From Palaemon carinicauda (taxonomy: Eukaryota > Arthropoda > Malacostraca > Decapoda > Palaemonidae): DNA of 64,000 bases. Both the position numbers and the translations under genes were made by a program. The stretch is taken from assembly GCF_036898095.1 (NCBI RefSeq), contig NC_090743.1, forward strand, positions 14,628,295 to 14,692,294. The letters are read 5' to 3'. The notes under the pieces are model-generated. The model was not told where the DNA came from and made no database searches. It worked only from the letters and a program-made list of their open reading frames with translations. Positions 12,871-24,600 of the stretch are shown piece after piece. The first letter of the stretch is position 1; each line of letters starts with the position of its first letter.

Positions 12871-13321
12871 CACGGGAGATATGTGTATTTTTAGTCCAGG
12901 TACCCAGAATTTACGAGTCAAAATTATCACCCGATTTGGTGAAATTGGGCCTAAATTTCTCACTTGCTGCTAGGTTTCAGAAATTCCATTCTAACTTTCT
13001 TGATACAGTAATTTAAGGTGTCTACAGTACTATAAAATCCCGGTAGGTGAATTAAGGTACATCTCGTGCACACGGGACCCCCTCTCCTGGGCCATGTATT
13101 ACTGTATACCACTATTGGCATATAGTATAACAAAAGAAATTAAAGTGCATGTACCTTCTATGAAACATTTGAATATTATTCTTTACAGTACTTAATCTTG
13201 TGAAATGGTGTACAGTAGGAGAGTAAACATGTGTCTAATGATTTCCAATTTTGTAAAAGTAAATTTTTTTAATAATGATAATGATTTTAAGGTAATGACT
13301 ATACTTTTTTTTTTCTTGTAG
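12871..13321. other. Abi 5' intronic or upstream sequence
   Basis: No coding content. It ends in a pyrimidine-rich tract and AG at 13320-13321, a good 3' splice site. The first coding exon therefore probably has a non-coding 5' exon farther upstream that I could not locate. Confidence 0.6.
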
Positions 13322-13344
13322 GTTCTTCAAGAAAAATTGCCACC

Positions 13345-13470
13345 ATGGCACTGTCATCAGAATTTGTGTCATTGGTGCAACAAGAAATCCCTGAGGGTCG
13401 CCAGTCCCTCTCGGATTCTCATGCAAACCTAGAGAAAGTAGCTGCTTACTGCATTGAGAATTTTGCAAGG
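13345..13470 (+). CDS. Abi: Abl interactor, coding exon 1
   Basis: This exon holds the first 42 codons of Abl interactor, a subunit of the WAVE regulatory complex that controls Arp2/3-driven actin assembly at the cell cortex and links it to Abl kinase. The start ATG sits in GCCACCATGG, an ideal Kozak context. The exon itself starts at 13322 after a pyrimidine tract and AG; 13322-13344 is 5' UTR. The peptide contains EIPEGRQSLSDSHANLEKVA and YCIENFAR, the conserved N-terminal Abi motif. The donor is AGG|GTGAGC at 13471, phase 0. Identification rests on the strong match of all five exons to insect Abi as I know it. Confidence 0.93.
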
Positions 13471-13580
13471 GTGAGCATGTCAGGTGTTTAGTTTCATTGT
13501 ATTCCTAATTTTTTTGTATCCATTCTTCAACTAAACTTCCTCCCTCCCTTATATGCTTTTTGAAATACTAATGTATCCCA

Positions 13581-13780
13581 TTTTTCAATATCAAACTTAC
13601 CCGATGATCATATAGCTGCATCCCTGCTGCCCGACAGAAAAAATCTACGGGCGGAATACGCCAGCGATCGCTATACAGGTGGGGGTGTACATCAACAGCG
13701 CCATCTGTCAAGTAGGTACTCAAGTACTCGATGTCAACGTAGAACCAATTTTCCCTCTGTCGTGCCACAGGCAAGACCTA
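13581..13780 (+). repeat. DIRS-A1 left inverted terminal repeat
   Basis: It begins TTTTTCAATATCAAACTTACCCGATG and is the reverse complement of 19732-19943 with almost no differences. The region after it, to about 14950, is an AT-rich leader with a GA-rich block (14565-14620) that DIRS-A2 shares at the same relative position (42595-42645). Confidence 0.92.
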
Positions 13781-14939
13781 CTAAATACGCCGTCCCTAAC
13801 TGGATTTGTTTTCACAACGAATTGGTGAAGTACACTATTCCAGTTTTGAGCTTTCGCTATGCAGGGGTTTTATCTTCATTTCAAAACTTGAACTCGTTTT
13901 GGATAGATTTAATTATGGCCGACCCTTCCCTTAGACGGAAGTGTTGGTGACGAAGAGAGTATGGACTCTCATTCACTTTTAAATGGCCGACCCTTCCTTT
14001 AGACGGAAGTGTGTTTAGGTTTTTGGTAATTTTGCTTAACAAGTTATAGATCTATTTATTTTATATCTCTCCGCCTTTATAGGCCTCTTCGATTAACTTT
14101 CCATTTATTATAAACTTATAAAAATTAATTTTTATGTTTGTTTATATGCGACCTTTCCTAATAGTAGGCGGTCCTTACTTCGAACCGAAGTTAATTAACA
14201 TTGAGCCCGTCATTTCGTATTTACCTTTTAAGAATTTATACTTTTTTAATTTTAATGTTTTTGAAAGAATTTCTTTGATAAGTCTCGTACTGTTTTCAAA
14301 GATGAACTAACGTTTAGTTTAGTCTCCGCAGTTGTTGACGTTCAGAACGTTCAACATGCGCTCTATCGTTACGATAGAGAGAGAGTATTTCACGGTTTCA
14401 CGTTGCAGTAAGAGTAAACCGATTCTAGCGTTTCGTTCATTCTTTCTTAGCTTAAATAGTTTAAATTCTAATAAAGGAACTTTTTATTTGGGAAACCTTT
14501 CAGTTTTTTCCTTTAGCAAATAATATGTTTTAACGATATATAATTGGGCTCTTCTCTCAGGTTCTAAGTCGAGAGAGAAGAGAGAGAGAGAGATAGAGAC
14601 GGAGGGAGAGAGAGGAGAATAAACGTTTCGTTCAAGCGGGTAACATTGTTCTCGTTTTTTACTCTTCTCCCTAGTCGCTGTAGGGGAAGAAGGTAAAACG
14701 TTTCTAGAGTTTTATTCTTGTTCCCAGGCTTTATACGGTGAGAGATTTTAAACGTAGTTTATTTGATCTAGTGTTTAGTCTCTTTTCCAGCCACTGAATT
14801 CTTTATCTTTAATTATGTTTTTCTGTTGCATTGTAAACTGTTTTCGCAATTACTACCTTTTAATGAAGGATAGGATTGCGTGTTTCAGATAGAAATCAGT
14901 TAAAGTTTCGATTTCAGTGAAATAAGTGCTAACAGAAAA

Positions 14940-17120
14940 TCAAAAGTGATAAAGTGATATGCGCAAAGTGTTACAGTGTTGCGTTCGAGGGTTCGTCTGT
15001 TCGTGCCAGTTGTTCACCTAGTCCGATACCTCTTACAAGCTCCCAAGCCCAGGGGAGAAGTAATGTCGAAGGACTTATGGGTTCCACAGGCCTTGATCGA
15101 CGAACAGACGTTTCCCTCGGTGGTTTCGGGTGTATCTACACACGTTGCCGACGTGATCGCCCCACCCACACAAAGACGAGAGAGCCCATTTATTCCTCGT
15201 CTGCGGAAGAGGTTTCTCGCAGAAACCATGGACCAAATCTTGCAGCTTTTTAGTGCAAGTCGGTCCCTTCCGCGCAAGTCCAACGGCCTAGGTGTAGCCA
15301 CTGGGTCAGTTCGGACTCGCTGCAGTCATCCGACGACTGCACACCTCCCAAGAGAGGCAAGGTGGTACCGCAACAGGCAGTAACTCCGTCTGTTGCCGCA
15401 CCAGCTGTTTTAGACCCTCAGTCACAACGGACAGTAGCTCCGTTTGTTGCCGTCTTTTATAGACCCTAGTGGTCCATGCTGCAGACTATGCAGTCTCAGC
15501 TTGCTTCCTTCATGCAGGAGTATCGTGCTGAGAAGGTTGACACTGCACCTGTTAACCTACAACCTGCCACGGTTGTGCGCTCAGCAGATACTGCGGCTGC
15601 CTGCTCCCACACTCCACCTGTGAGAGCTCCACCACCGATGCGCAGTCGACCCTGCCAGACGCATGTTCATGCTGCACCCTCCGTTGACATGCGTGAGCTA
15701 CCGCATCAGCAGTGGGAAGGTGCTGTAAAGCTGCCGTGTTTTGACGCAATGCGGCATGCTCCGCAACCCACGGCAGTCCCTCCCACGCACCAGCACTCCA
15801 CTTTTGTTGTTGCCAGCTCCCACACTCCGACTGCGGAGAAGGTTGACGATGCACCCGTTGGCCTACAGCCTGCCACGGTTGTGCGCCCAGCATGGCTGCC
15901 TGCTCCCACACTCTTGTTGTGAGAGCTCCTCCACCCATGCGCAGTCGACCCTGCCAGACGCATGCTGACTCCCACAGACACACGGAGCACTCCGTTGCCG
16001 TGCGTGAGCTACCACAAGCTGCCGTGTTTTGACACGGTGTGTCAGCCTCCGCAACCCACTGTGGTTACCGCCACTCGCCCGCAGCAGACTAGTCAGTCAG
16101 GAGTTGAGGCTTCCCCACACAGCTTTGGTTGTTGCCAGCTCACAGACTGTCAAGCAGTTACATGACGTTGCCTTCTGGTCTGCTACTATGCACCAGTGCT
16201 GTATGTCCTCACGCTCCTGTTGTGGTTGACAGTTCAGTTTTTGACAGTTCACAGACTGTCAAGCAGTTACATAACGTTGCCTTCTGGTCTGCTGCTTATG
16301 CACCAGTGAAACCCTCACTGAGATAACCTAGCTTTTCTCGGACATGGTTCCTGTAGATGAGAAAGTGCTGTTCTCCCTCCTTCTGATATTCCCTTGAGGA
16401 CTCTGTCATTTGGAGAGGAGCCTTAAGCTGCTTAGCCTCCTATGGACTTTAATTAAAGCATAACATGCTTCCAGGGATGGTAAATGGTTCCGCTTCAGTC
16501 GCTAATCCCGTCTGTTGCCACACCTGCTCCCATAGACCCTAATGGGCTTTGTTGCAAGACATGCAGTCCAAGCTTAGTCCTTGTTAGAGGATTTTTTACG
16601 GAGAAGAACCTTCTAGCCAACAACCTTCCTACCGGTTGGTTGTACGCCCTGTTGACGCTGAGGTATCCTACTCACGTCCGCCAGTTGAGATGGTTCCTCC
16701 ACCGGTGCGACCCAGTGTGGGTTGCCAGTCGCACGTTGACATTAAGCAACTCTCGGAGGTGGTTGTGGACGTTCAGTGTGTCACTAGGAAGACGTTCAAC
16801 AACCAGCAGAGGTGACTTGTTGTGACGCAGTGCGGCAACCTCAGCAACCCGGTAGGGGGTTGTCTGCACAACCCAGACAGTCTAGACAGTTTCGGGTTGT
16901 CGCTGTACTTCCTCGCGTCCCCATGGTTGACAGTTCACAGACTGTGCAGCAGTACCATGATCTTGTGTCCGGCTCCGTCACGCATCCACCAGTGCGACCG
17001 GATTCAGCGAGTCAGACGTTGCCCACTCCGTTGCCGTTTCCTCATCAGTTTCGGATGAGGAACCCTCTGATGGGGACATGGCTGAACAAGACGATCATCC
17101 CCCAGCCCTGCTATCCATCC
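14940..17120 (+). pseudogene. DIRS-A1 gag, degenerate
   Basis: Gag-like reading frames broken by frameshifts and stops. An N-terminal segment around 14976-15380 (LLQAPKPRGEV, DEQTFPSVVSG, LAETMDQILQLF) matches DIRS-A2 at 43001-43315 closely. A Pro/His-rich variable region (15476-16320) contains two direct duplications: about 300 bp (15533-15830 versus 15834-16065) and about 105 bp (16133-16200 versus 16235-16310). The C-terminal part (TVQQYHDLVSGSV) is also shared with A2 and reaches farther in A1, to an acidic stretch near 17060-17100. No intact protein can be read. The function, packaging element RNA, is inferred from position and family. Confidence 0.7.
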
Positions 17121-17755
17121 AGAAGATGCTGAAGAAGGAACACGGCCCTGTCAGGCTGTGGATGAGTCTGGTTAGGACACTGTCATCCGTGGTTCAATTG
17201 GTGTCTCTTGGAAGACTACACCTCCGTCCTCTTCGGTATCATCTAGCTCTTCACTGGAAAAGGACAAGACGCTAGAAGCGGTCTCGATCCCGGTTTCCGG
17301 AAAGATAGTCTGGTCTGACTTGATGAAAGGACTTTATCAACCTTTGAAAGGGTCTTCCCCTGACTGTTCAGACTCCCAACCACGTTCTCTTCTCAGACGC
17401 ATCGGACGTAGGCTGGGGTGCGTCCTTAGGCGGTAGGAAATGCTCGGGATTATGGAACTCGAGTCAAAGGACAATGCATTTCAACTGCAAGAAGCTTCTG
17501 GCAGTACGTCTGACCTGGAAAAGCTTCAGGTCTCTCCTTCAAGGCAAAGTGGTGGAGGTGAACACGGTCAACTCCGTGCTTTGATGTACATCTCCTAGCA
17601 AGGAGGGACCTACTCTCTGACATGGTACGAGTTCGCAAGTGACCTCCTCTCCTGTTCAACAGGTCTAGACTTTTCACTAGTAACGAGTTTCATCCAAGGC
17701 AACTTGAATGTCTTAGCAGATTGTCTCAGTAGGAAGGGACAATAATTCAAACACA
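17120..17755 (+). pseudogene. DIRS-A1 RT/RNase H remnant
   Basis: Only the tail of the RT and part of the RNase H region survive. Sequence around 17130-17300 aligns with DIRS-A2 45535-45720, and 17380-17590 corresponds to the RNase H region (LLRRIGRRLGCV in place of the catalytic segment seen in A2, with stops). The palm of the RT with YLDD is missing. The junction between gag and this remnant lies near 17100 and differs from that in A2. Confidence 0.65.
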
Positions 17756-17949
17756 TTGGACCTTCCACAAGGATGTATGCAAGAGACTTTGGGTCACCTG
17801 GGGCCAGCCAACCATAGATCTCTTCGCAATCTCGATGTCCAAGAGGCTCTCAATACTTTGCTCACCTATCCCGGACCCAGCAGTAGTTCTTATAGATGCC
17901 TTTCACTAGATTGGTCTCATCTAGATCTATGTGCATTCCCTCCGTTCTA

Positions 17950-19200
17950 GATTGTCAACAAGGTACTGCAGAAGTTCGCCTCTCACGAAGGGACAAAGTT
18001 GACTCTAGTTGCTTCCCTCTGGCCCGCGAGAGAATAACTTACCGAGGTACTTCGATGGCTAGTAGACGTTCCCAGAACACTTCCCCTAAGGGTGGACCTG
18101 CTACGTCTGCCACGCGTAAAGAAGGTACTCCAAGGCCTCCACGCTCTTCGTCTGACTGCCTTCAGAATATCGAAAGACTCTCGAGAACTAGAGGTTTTTC
18201 GAAGGAGGCAACCAGAGCGATTGCTAGAGCAAGGAGAACATCCACCCTTAGAGTCTACCAATCGAAGTGGGAAATCTTCCGAAACTGGTGCAAGTCAGTA
18301 TCCATATCCTCGACCAGTACCTCTGTAACTCAAATAGCTGACTTCCTCTTATATCTGAGGAAAGAGCGATCTCTTTCAGCTCCCACTATCAAGGGTTACA
18401 GAAGCATGTTGGCATCAGTCTTCCGTCACAGAGGCTTAGATCTTTCCAACAATAAAGATCTACAGGACCTCCTTAAGTCTTTTGAGACCACGAAGGAGCG
18501 TCGTTTGGTTACACCTGGTTGGAATTTAGACGTGGTTCTAAGATTCCTTATGTCAGACAGGTTCGAACCACTTCAATCAGCCTCCCTGAAAGATCTCACC
18601 TTTAAGACTCTTTGCCTGATATGCTTAACCACAGCTAAAAGAGTCAGTGAGATTCATGCCTTCAGCAAGAACATCGGATTCTCATCCGAAACGGCTACAT
18701 GTTCTACATCTTGGTTTTCTAGCCAAACACGAGCTGCCTTCTCGGCCTTGACCAATATCGTTCGATATTCCAAACTTATCGTATGGTTGGAAATGAACTA
18801 GAAAGAGTATTATGTCCTGTAAGAGCTCTTAAGTTCTATTTTAAAACCTTTACGAGGCCCGTCTGAAGCTTTATGGTGTTCAGTTAAGAATCCATCTTTG
18901 CCTATGTCAGAGAATTCTTTTTCCTATTTTATCAGACTGTTAATACGAGAAGCTCATTCCCTTCTGAATGAGGAAGACCAAGCTTGGCTGAAGGTAAGGA
19001 CACACGAAGTTAGAGCTGTCACAACTTCCGTGGCCTTTAAACTAATAGATCTCTGCAAAATATATTCGACGCAACCTATTGGAAAAGCAAATCAGTGTTC
19101 GCGTCTTTTATCTTAAGAATGTCCAGTCTCTTTACGAGAACTGCTACACTCTGGGACCATTCGTAGCAACGAGTGCAGTAGTGGTGGGGGCTCCACCACT
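17950..19200 (+). pseudogene. DIRS-A1 tyrosine recombinase, broken
   Basis: A 302-codon frame (17896-18801) covers the N-terminal and part of the catalytic domain: ARRTSTLRVYQSKWE (core-binding), APTIKGYRSML, then LTTAKRVSEIHAFS with the first catalytic Arg. The frame stops at 18801. The C-terminal part resumes at about 18898 with RTHEVRAVTTSVAF (HxxR motif) and, in another frame, VFYLKNVQSLYENC with the probable Tyr nucleophile. At least two frame disruptions make it inactive. In the family the enzyme integrates a circular DNA copy without a target-site duplication. Confidence 0.85.
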
Positions 19201-19604
19201 ACAATTCCCTAATTCCAGAACCTTTTTAATCTTTCTCTTGAAATATTTTTGGGTTGTCCGGAAGGCTAAGAAGCCTTTCGCATCCTACTTGATTTGGCGG
19301 GTGGTCAAAATCATTTCTTGAGAAGCGCCTAGATTAGAGGTTTTGATGAGGACCTTTAGTATGGGTTGCAACCCTTCATACTTCAGCTCCTAGGAGTCGC
19401 TCAGCATCCTTTGAGGATCGCGAGGCTCAGTAAGGAAGACGTACTTAAAAAGGCAGAGTAATTGTTCAAGTCGTCTTCCTTACCAGGTACTTATTTATTT
19501 TATGCTTGTTATTTTGAATAACTGCTAAAATGAAATACGGAATACTTAGCTCATAATGTCAACTTGTAATGCTGGTCTCTACCCACCCCCCTGGGTGTGA
19601 ATCA

Positions 19605-19690
19605 GCTATATGATCATCGGGTAAGTTTGATATTGAAAAATGTTATTTTCCTTAGTAAAATAAATTTTTGAATATACTTACCCGATGATC
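19605..19690 (+). other. DIRS-A1 internal complementary region
   Basis: The + strand here reads ATCATCGGGTAAGTTTGATATTG joined to a complement of the right terminus (AAAATGTTATTTTCC, then TTTTTGAATATACTTACCCG). It is complementary to both outer ends, as expected of the DIRS ICR. Confidence 0.85.
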
Positions 19691-19731
19691 ATAAATTAAA
19701 GGACCCACCCTTCCTCCCCAATAGAGAACCA

Positions 19732-19943
19732 GTGGGACAGAGGAGAAAATTGGTTCTATGTTGACATCGAGTACTTGAGTACCTACTTGACAGATGGCGC
19801 TGTTGATGTACACCCCCACCTGTATAGCGATCGCTGGCGTATTCCGCCCGTAGATTTTTTCTGTCGGGCAGCAGGGATGCAGCTATATGATCATCGGGTA
19901 AGTATATTCAAAAATTTATTTTACTAAGGAAAATAACATTTTT
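19732..19943 (-). repeat. DIRS-A1 right inverted terminal repeat
   Basis: Near-perfect inverse copy of 13581-13780, ending in ATAACATTTTT. It contains GGTAAGTAT at 19897-19905, a consensus-like 5' splice-site sequence on the same strand as Abi. Confidence 0.92.
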
Positions 19944-20399
19944 AATCAAAACTTCTTCCTTCCCTTACATGCCCTTTGAAATACAGTACAAATATTAAAC
20001 TGTGTAAATTGTTTATTCAGCTGACCATATAGAAATTTTTGTTATTCATATCTTCATTGTTGTTTACATTGCATTATCAGTTCTCCTACAGCATGGTGAT
20101 GATAAGTTCCTACGAGGTATACAAACTTATTTGTTCCTACACTTATGCAAACACTTTTCCCTTAATAAGGGTATAATTTTAGCATAGTTGGAATGCTTCA
20201 GTTAAAAATCTATTGCCAGTTGTTGGTAGTTACTGGTGAATGGTGGGGTGGACAACTCCCTCCCCCCACATCTCAGCACACTGATTAGCCTCTTTGATTT
20301 GAGCCACAGAAAAGTACAGTACACATATTTTCTGCACTTAACAAAGCTTGGCTGTGATTAATATTCTCCTTTTTGGTTTTATGTGTATCTGTTTGATTA
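19944..20399. other. Abi intron 1 sequence between mobile elements
   Basis: AT-rich. The first 43 bases are a diverged direct copy of the left flank of DIRS-A1 (13529-13570). The rest holds nothing I recognise. Confidence 0.6.
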
Positions 20400-21330
20400 G
20401 TATGGAGGCATGCAGCCCTGCCCTGGTAAACCTGGTCTCAATTGTGACAGGTTCATCTCTAAGCAGGAAGTAGATCCCCATTTTTATGCCCTTTTTGCAG
20501 AGAACATAACTGTTCTCAGTCATCCCCTGTAACGATTGCAGAAGTAGTCAGAGAGGGATTCTTCGGCTTTGAGGTCTTCCTTAAGCTTAAGAAGTCCTTG
20601 GGCTCTTTATTTTTGCCCTTTGGTGCTCAAACTTCTGCTTTCCCTGCCACAGAGACAGAAGAAAGGTGACCCCACCCTTCCCTCTGGCAAGCTTTGGGAG
20701 AGCTGGACATTTCACCTTCCCCAGTGGAACTGAAGGGCCCCTTCCCTCCCCTTTTATTAATTATGCCATTGCTGATGCTGACTCCTCCTCAAGGGACCAA
20801 GCCGTCCACACCTTATGGCCTTCATTAGGTATTAAAGGTGTTCCTTCAACCGAGAAGCTCCCTCGGGCATTAACTTCCGTCAGATCTTCCAGGCCTGCTA
20901 CAGATTCCCCCCTCCCCCTGGTAGAAGAAGTCCTTAATAAGTCTGCCTAAGATAGACGTCTTAAGGATTTTCGCTTTTGTCTTTGGTAAAATCACCGACT
21001 CTGACTGCTGACAAGAGAAGGAAGAGACCTTGTGCTCTTCCCCTTTCAGCTATGTTCATTTGTCCCTGTCCTCTACTGCTGACCCTACGACTGCATCATG
21101 CCCCATGAAGTCAAAGAAGAGCAAGCGGCCTTGGTCTTTTCATACTTCCTACAGTAACTCTTCATGTAAGTGGGATGGAGTTGAGGAATTTTCACTAGAG
21201 GATGACAACTCTCCTGCAGAAAGTGCTAGTAAGACTCCCTTTTTCGGACAGCGATATCCGAGATCTTGATGTATAGGATGAGAAGAATCATCATTCAAAA
21301 GATCGTCATTGGACTATGAGACATTCATCA
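20400..21330 (+). pseudogene. DIRS gag remnant (family B-like)
   Basis: A decayed gag piece on the + strand. Around 20460-20540 the frames give VDPHFYAL and then, in another frame, FCREHNCS and CNDC, matching the Gag Cys cluster. At 20815-20870, LWPSLGIKGVPSTEKLPRAL aligns with VWPSLGLPGPPSKEALLQLL of DIRS-B Gag (22105-22165). Serine-rich coding continues to about 21260. No terminal repeat, RT or recombinase is attached. It sits immediately upstream of the DIRS-B left ITR, so either DIRS-B inserted into it or the two were brought together by rearrangement. Confidence 0.65.
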
Positions 21331-21406
21331 CTTCAGTTTTCTCCACACTGACCTCACGACTGTCTTTATGTGCACCGAGTGCACATTTGTATATATGAGC
21401 ATAGGA

Positions 21407-21600
21407 ATTTGTTCCGTAACTGTAATACAAACATACTCTATTTATAGGGGTATTCTTTTGGCGAAGCTGAAAGGATAAGCCTTCAAAATTTAGCAAGGGT
21501 TAACTACCCATCCTACTAGTTACCTGTGGGCAGAGGGGGTAGCTAGCTACCCCCTCACTCCCACACCTGTGACTGTGCTTCACTTTACCTTTGGCTCAGA
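21407..21600 (+). repeat. DIRS-B left inverted terminal repeat
   Basis: Inverse match to about 29040-29238 with clear but interrupted similarity. It includes the run GTAGCTAGCTAC near 21537, itself a small palindrome. Confidence 0.8.
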
Positions 21601-21658
21601 TGATGAACGGTCGTTGCTGCTCGTCATCCTCGCATTTTAGGATTACCATTAATCTGTT

Positions 21659-24600
21659 ATGATTTTTCTTTTCAGTGTTTGTGCGTTTGTTAACGCCTTC
21701 CCTGAGGGTCGCACTTGTGGTGCCTTCATGTCCGCCAAGGACACTGATCTTCACAGCCTTTGCCCTATCTGCAGGGTTCAATGGTGTAGTGAGTTTAACA
21801 AGTGTAATGAGTGTCGGGAGTGGTCTGCCTTGCAGTGGGAAAGGTTTGGGCGACGGTGTAAGAAGTCTTTGCGGGATTCTTCTCCTTTGGAGGTTACTTC
21901 GAAGAAAAAGAACCCCAAGGCTGCTTCTGCTTCCTAACCTTCCTCTGTAGTTCCTGTTCGTTCGGCCTTCTCCGGGGGACCGTCGAGCAGTAGCGCTGGA
22001 CGCTAACTCCTGGACAACCTTGGTTCTCAAGAGACGGTGTCGCTTCCCCTAAGCAGCCCCGCCTCTCCTCCCGGGGTGGTCCTTGTCACTTTCTTCTTTG
22101 TTACAGGTTTGGCCGTCCTTGGGTTTACCGGGTCCGCCCTCCAAGGAGGCGCTGTTGCAGCTGCTGCACTGGGCTGCTGGTTTGCAGCCTTTTTCGACTT
22201 CGGAGGTGGATCCTCTGGCCCTCATCGACGTTGTGGTGTCAGAGGACTCGTCTGCTGCCCTGCCAGATGACACTCCTGCCTCTTCTGTTTCTTCCGCCAT
22301 AGTCGAAGACTGTCCTTCCCCCCTCGCTGAACATCTTTGGGGGGGAAGCAAAGTCCCAGGCATGAGACTCCTCTTTGGAGAACTGCTGCTGAAGGTCAAC
22401 TTGCTGATCCTCGGCCCCCATGGTGCGCCTTTGTGGTCGTAGACCCCGCCCACCTCTTGGCCTTAGAGGTGTTCTTTCACCGTCGGTGAAAAGACACCTC
22501 TGGCTCATTAACTTCGTCCCAGCAGCCCTCATCCTTGGAGGAGCCAACTCGTCAGTCGTCACCTGGTTCCTGACCATCGCCTTCCTTCAGACCTTCTCTT
22601 GTTGACTCTGCTGCTCGTCACTAAACATCGGTTCGTGATTCCCCGCCAAAGGATTGCTTGCGATCTCCCTCGGAGGATGTTCGCCCTTCTAAAATGCACA
22701 TCCTGTCTCCTGATTATCGGCCAGCTGCTCGTCAACCATCGCCTCTGCAATCGCCTACTCGCCGACCTCTTGCTTATCTGTCTCCTGCTCTGTCTTCTGG
22801 TTCCTGTCATCCTACCGCTTGCAGATTACCTGTTTGTCAATCGCATGTTGTCCTGAGATTTCTGACCATCACTGACCAACACATCGGTTTTCCACGCTTC
22901 AGCACTCCCTGAAGCAACATGTTGCGTCAAAACGGCTTTTGCCCACCCATGTTCCGACGGACTAGCTCCCAGCTTCGCGTAAGACGCCTACGGAAGTTTC
23001 TGTAGTAAGCGCTCTCCCAAGTGTCGGCATTCACCGCATCAACGCTCACCCATAGGTCAGCAATTGGTGATGCATCATCACTCTCCAAAGCGTCGGCCAT
23101 CGCCCACGCGTTGACGTTCTCCTACGCATCGTCACTCACCAGTTCTTTGGCAATCGCCAGCACGTCAGCGTTCACTTACGCGTTAACGCTCGCCAGCTTG
23201 TCAACGGTCAACAGTTCGTCAGCGTTCGTCACCGTTCGCCAACGCATCAAAGTCCTCCCACTCTCAAATGCTCTCCGCAGCGTCAGTATTCACCATCACG
23301 GCAACGCTCGCGAACACGTAGACACTATAACGCGGAAACACCTTCCAACGCTTCAGGAACCTATGGTTGCTCAACAGGCAGAGTTCAGGGCGAAAGACAG
23401 CAGCTACCATCATCCTTCGACTACCAAGAATTCACAGCAGACCTGTAAGACACAGGTAGGTGATCACAGAGGAAAGGAGCAGGAGCGGAAAGGTAGGTCG
23501 TCGCCTCCCAGAAAATGTGTCCTTTCTTTGAGAAAAAGAAGAATTCCTCTCCACAGGTCACTGTTACTCCATTGCCCTCCCCGTAACCACATATCAGCAT
23601 GATAGCAGGGGAAGAAGGAAAGGGGGCAATCTAGGGGAATTCAAGATCCCAAAGTTACTGGCCCCCAAAGCGGACCCTAAGATTAGATCTTAAGCACCGG
23701 GAACCTTCAGCTTTCTTCCCTTAAGGAGATTTATCAGACCGCCAGCGTTAGCAGATAGCCATGGTTTGGAGCTGTTGTTAGGGCAGTGATGCAGGCTTTT
23801 GGACCTGCTCGTTCCTCGGAAGCCCCTAAGAACCCTCCGCGACCTTCAGTTTCAGTAGATTTACAGCAAGGGATCTCGGCTGTCTCCCCCCTGAAGAGGA
23901 AAAGAGGAGTTCCTGAGGTTACAACGTCATCAAGGATAAAGCCAACACCAGTGAGTCCATCAAGGATAAGGTTGAACATATCTGATTCTTCATTTTCGAG
24001 GGGGACCTTCCCCGTGACAATAATGTCATTTCTTCAGAGTTTTCCAGGAAAGCCAGACCATCCAGGCCTTCAGTGCTCGAAACCTACCTTCCTTCTCGTA
24101 AGAAGTGTAAGGGCTCCAATACGTTGCCTAAGTCCTCTTCCAGGGTCTCCGGACCTGCAGAAGGGCTCAGGACAGTCAGTCATCCTAATCTTGACAACCC
24201 ACCCCAAGACGAGTTCCTGGTTGTGGATGACTGAGACTTCGCTGCTAGCCCCGCTTCAGAAGGAGAACAGAATGAGTCTGAACTCGCCTTCTGGAACGTT
24301 CTGACTTTGACGAGGGCCCTCAGCGGGCTGTCTGATCCAGAGTTGGCTCCTCAGGAGGCCAAAGATGTGGTCTTAAACAGTGTTTTTGGCACTCAAAAGC
24401 CCTCCAAGTCCAGTGCAGCCCTGCCTTGGTCGGAAGAGTGCCAGACGTAAGATTTCTTCTCAGCCCTCCGAGTTCTCCTCCTCCCTTCGATCAGGCTCAT
24501 CCACCAAGCTCCTTCCACCTCCTCGTGTTCAGCAGAGGAGGTATTATGAGGTCTTGGACGAGCCTTGACCAGCAAGGGTAGAAGAGATTCTTTAGCTATG

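Larger units (their letters stand above)
13581..19943 (+). mobile_element. DIRS-A1: internally deleted DIRS retrotransposon in Abi intron 1
   Basis: A 6.4-kb element with ITRs of about 200 bases (13581-13780 and 19732-19943). They differ at only one or two positions over the 165 bases I compared. An ICR near 19605-19690 contains sequences complementary to both outer ends, the DIRS hallmark used to complete a circular intermediate. The order is leader, gag, RNase H remnant, tyrosine recombinase. Most of the RT is absent and the recombinase is broken, so the element is non-autonomous. It lies in the sense orientation relative to Abi. Its closest relative in the window is DIRS-A2 at 41635. Confidence 0.9.

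Noticed and set aside
15552..16054. Minus-strand open frames over DIRS-A1 gag
   Set aside because: Antisense shadows of the Pro/His-rich gag region; no conserved motif.
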